Shown here in pieces: positions 62,606 through 64,000 of a stretch of DNA of 64,000 nt. Each line of letters opens with the position of its first letter. Positions within the stretch are counted from its first letter, which is position 1. The translations under genes were made by a program, and so were the position numbers. The DNA is taken from positions 434,001-498,000 of the forward strand of contig JACDOD010000001.1 in NCBI GenBank assembly GCA_017656265.1. The letters are read 5' to 3'. The notes beneath the pieces are model-generated. The model was not told the DNA's origin. It made no database searches and saw nothing but the letters and a program-made list of their open reading frames with translations. The stretch comes from Bacillaceae bacterium. Its GTDB lineage: Bacteria; Bacillota; Bacilli; Bacillales; Alkalibacillaceae.

Positions 62606-63385
62606 CTATTCATTCACATTCTTATTCATCTGCTTAATGGCAGCTTTTTCTAGACGGGAAACCTGTGCCTGGGATATCCCGATTTCTTCAGCCACCTCCA
62701 TTTGTGTTTTCCCCTGGAAAAAGCGTTTGTTCAGAATCATTTTCTCCCGATCATTGAGCCTTCTCATTCCTTCTTTAAGAGCGATTTCGTCAATCCAGAT
62801 CGAATCTTTGTTTTTATCATCTTTCAGCTGATCCATGACAAAAATCGGGTCCCCGCCATCGTTGTAAATCGGTTCAAAAAGAGAAACCGGATCTTGTATC
62901 GCATCCAGTGCAAAAACCACATCCGAATGGGGAACACCCATTTCTTCAGCGATTTCCATTGGTGTTGGATCTTTCGATGTTTTATTGATCAGCTTTTCAC
63001 GAACCTGCAAAGCTTTATAGGCGATATCCCTCAGGGAACGGGAAACACGAATTGGATTGTTATCCCGTAAATAACGTCTTATTTCACCGATAATCATTGG
63101 AACAGCATAGGTTGAAAATTTTACATTCTGACTTAAATCAAAATTATCAATCGATTTCATCAGACCGATACAGCCGACTTGAAACAGATCATCCACATAC
63201 TCCCCCCGATGGTGAAATCTTTGAATGACACTCAGAACCAGACGCAAGTTTCCATTGACCAACTCTTCACGTGCTGATTGGTCACCTTCTTGCATTTTTT
63301 TAAATAATTTTCGCATTTCCTCATTGGTTAAGACCGGTAATTTCGACGTATCTACTCCGCATATTTCTACTTTGTGTCGTGTCAA
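62606..63385 (-). CDS. sigG: Forespore sigma factor SigG
   Basis: RNA polymerase sigma-G, active in the engulfed forespore. It has 259 residues. Begins TRHKVEICGVDTSKLPVL (TTG start 7 bases after AGGAGGGG). Sigma regions 2 (DDLFQVGCIGLMKSIDNF, KFSTYAVPMIIGEIRR), 3 and 4 (KTQMEVAEEIGISQAQVSRL) are all intact. Length and sequence are close to B. subtilis SigG. It lies after sigE, separated by a terminator. Confidence 0.97.
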   Translation of the reverse strand: MTRHKVEICGVDTSKLPVLTNEEMRKLFKKMQEGDQSAREELVNGNLRLVLSVIQRFHHRGEYVDDLFQVGCIGLMKSIDNFDLSQNVKFSTYAVPMIIGEIRRYLRDNNPIRVSRSLRDIAYKALQVREKLINKTSKDPTPMEIAEEMGVPHSDVVFALDAIQDPVSLFEPIYNDGGDPIFVMDQLKDDKNKDSIWIDEIALKEGMRRLNDREKMILNKRFFQGKTQMEVAEEIGISQAQVSRLEKAAIKQMNKNVNE

Positions 63386-63473
63386 CCTTAAACCCCTCCT
63401 AAGGAGTTAATGTATTTTTCAGTCTGTCCAAAGGAAGGATTTTTATGCATAACAGAAGTTATCCCGATACACC

Positions 63474-63502
63474 AAAAAATACCAGGCATAATTGCCTGGT
63501 AT
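63474..63502 (-). terminator. sigE terminator
   Basis: On the minus strand ATACCAGGCA pairs with TGCCTGGTAT around an ATTA loop, followed by six T. It separates sigE from sigG. Confidence 0.88.
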
Positions 63503-63545
63503 CTGACAAGGGGTGGACGTTCTGACCTTTCTGTAATGTGCAGGT

Positions 63546-64000
63546 CTAAACCATTTTATTAAATTCTTTGCGGAGGCGTTTGATAATTTTTTTCTCGAGG
63601 CGAGAAATATATGACTGAGAAATCCCCAGCAGGTCAGCCACATCTTTCTGTGTTTTTTCTTCATTGCCGACAAGTCCGAAACGGAGTTCCATAATTTGTT
63701 TTTCCCGGTCATTCAGAGTCGACAATGCTTTGTAAAGCAGTTTTTTATCCACATTTGCTTCTAAATTACGAGTGATAATATCTTCATCGGTTCCCAGCAC
63801 ATCGGACAGCAACAATTCGTTTCCGTCCCAATCTACATTTAGAGGTTCATCAAAAGACACCTCTGAACGAATTTTATTATTGCGTCTTAAGTACATTAAA
63901 ATTTCATTTTCAATACACCTGGAAGCATACGTAGCCAACTTAATTTTCTTTTCAGGATTAAATGTATTTACTGCTTTGATCAATCCGATCGTACCAATGC
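63546..64000 (-). CDS. sigE: Mother-cell sigma factor SigE, C-terminal part (runs off window)
   Basis: Sigma-E drives early mother-cell transcription and is made as a membrane-bound precursor processed by SpoIIGA. The visible 150 residues include the end of region 2 ([20 protein letters not shown]), [20 protein letters not shown] and region 4 ([20 protein letters not shown]), ending [10 protein letters not shown]. Sequence is distinctive for SigE. The N-terminus and pro-sequence lie beyond position 64000. Confidence 0.96.
   Translation of the reverse strand, partial: IGTIGLIKAVNTFNPEKKIKLATYASRCIENEILMYLRRNNKIRSEVSFDEPLNVDWDGNELLLSDVLGTDEDIITRNLEANVDKKLLYKALSTLNDREKQIMELRFGLVGNEEKTQKDVADLLGISQSYISRLEKKIIKRLRKEFNKMV

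Noticed and set aside
63386-63470. Sigma-F/G promoter of sigG
   Set aside because: A TGCATAA -35-like site is present, but no properly spaced CATNNTA -10 was found.

Overview
The window is a chromosomal segment of a low-GC endospore-forming Bacillaceae. Evidence is the spoVM, sigE and sigG genes, AGGAGG-type ribosome binding sites, and gene order almost identical to Bacillus subtilis from ffh to rqcH (yloA) and from the pyr operon to sigE. The genus cannot be fixed from sequence alone; the protein variants look like the halophilic or alkaliphilic side of the family. Nearly all genes lie on the minus strand, so transcription runs from high to low coordinates.

Layout from low to high coordinate: ffh (partial), ylxM, ftsY and smc (protein targeting and chromosome condensation); a divergent DUF1128 gene; rnc; acpP-fabG-fabD-plsX-fapR (fatty acid and phospholipid synthesis under a FapR operator); recG; sdaAA-sdaAB; an inserted SLH-domain polysaccharide deacetylase; fakA and yloU; divergent rpmB; spoVM; thiN; rpe-rsgA-prkC-prpC-rlmN-rsmB-fmt-priA-coaBC-rpoZ-gmk-remA-yicC; a Ca-type P-ATPase; divergent rqcH; a small membrane protein; pyrE-F-D-K-AB-AA-C-B-P-R with two PyrR attenuators; rluD-like and lspA; a truncated IS110 transposase; ileS with a T-box leader; divIVA-ylmH-ylmG-sepF-ylmE-pgeF-ylmC; DUF2164; a DUF4349 lipoprotein; an unrecognised 229-residue protein; sigG and sigE (partial).

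Differences from the B. subtilis order: no def between priA and fmt; no cys cluster between rqcH and pyrE; no gene in the ylyA position between ileS and lspA; no pyrP-pyrB attenuator; a DUF1128 gene splitting rnc from smc; an SLH deacetylase between fakA and sdaAB; and accessory genes between ylmC and sigG.

The most notable non-genic feature is a family of short intergenic repeats. Its outer arms read like GAGGCTGGGACAAAA and its core is a TATCCGAAC..GTTCGGATA hairpin. It occurs seven times in intergenic or gene-3' positions, once as a large nested composite, and two copies flank the unrecognised 229-residue gene. I did not find a clear new multi-gene system. The best leads are these repeats, the repeat-flanked gene, and RNA-like structures upstream of sdaAB, upstream of rnc and at 13985-14168.
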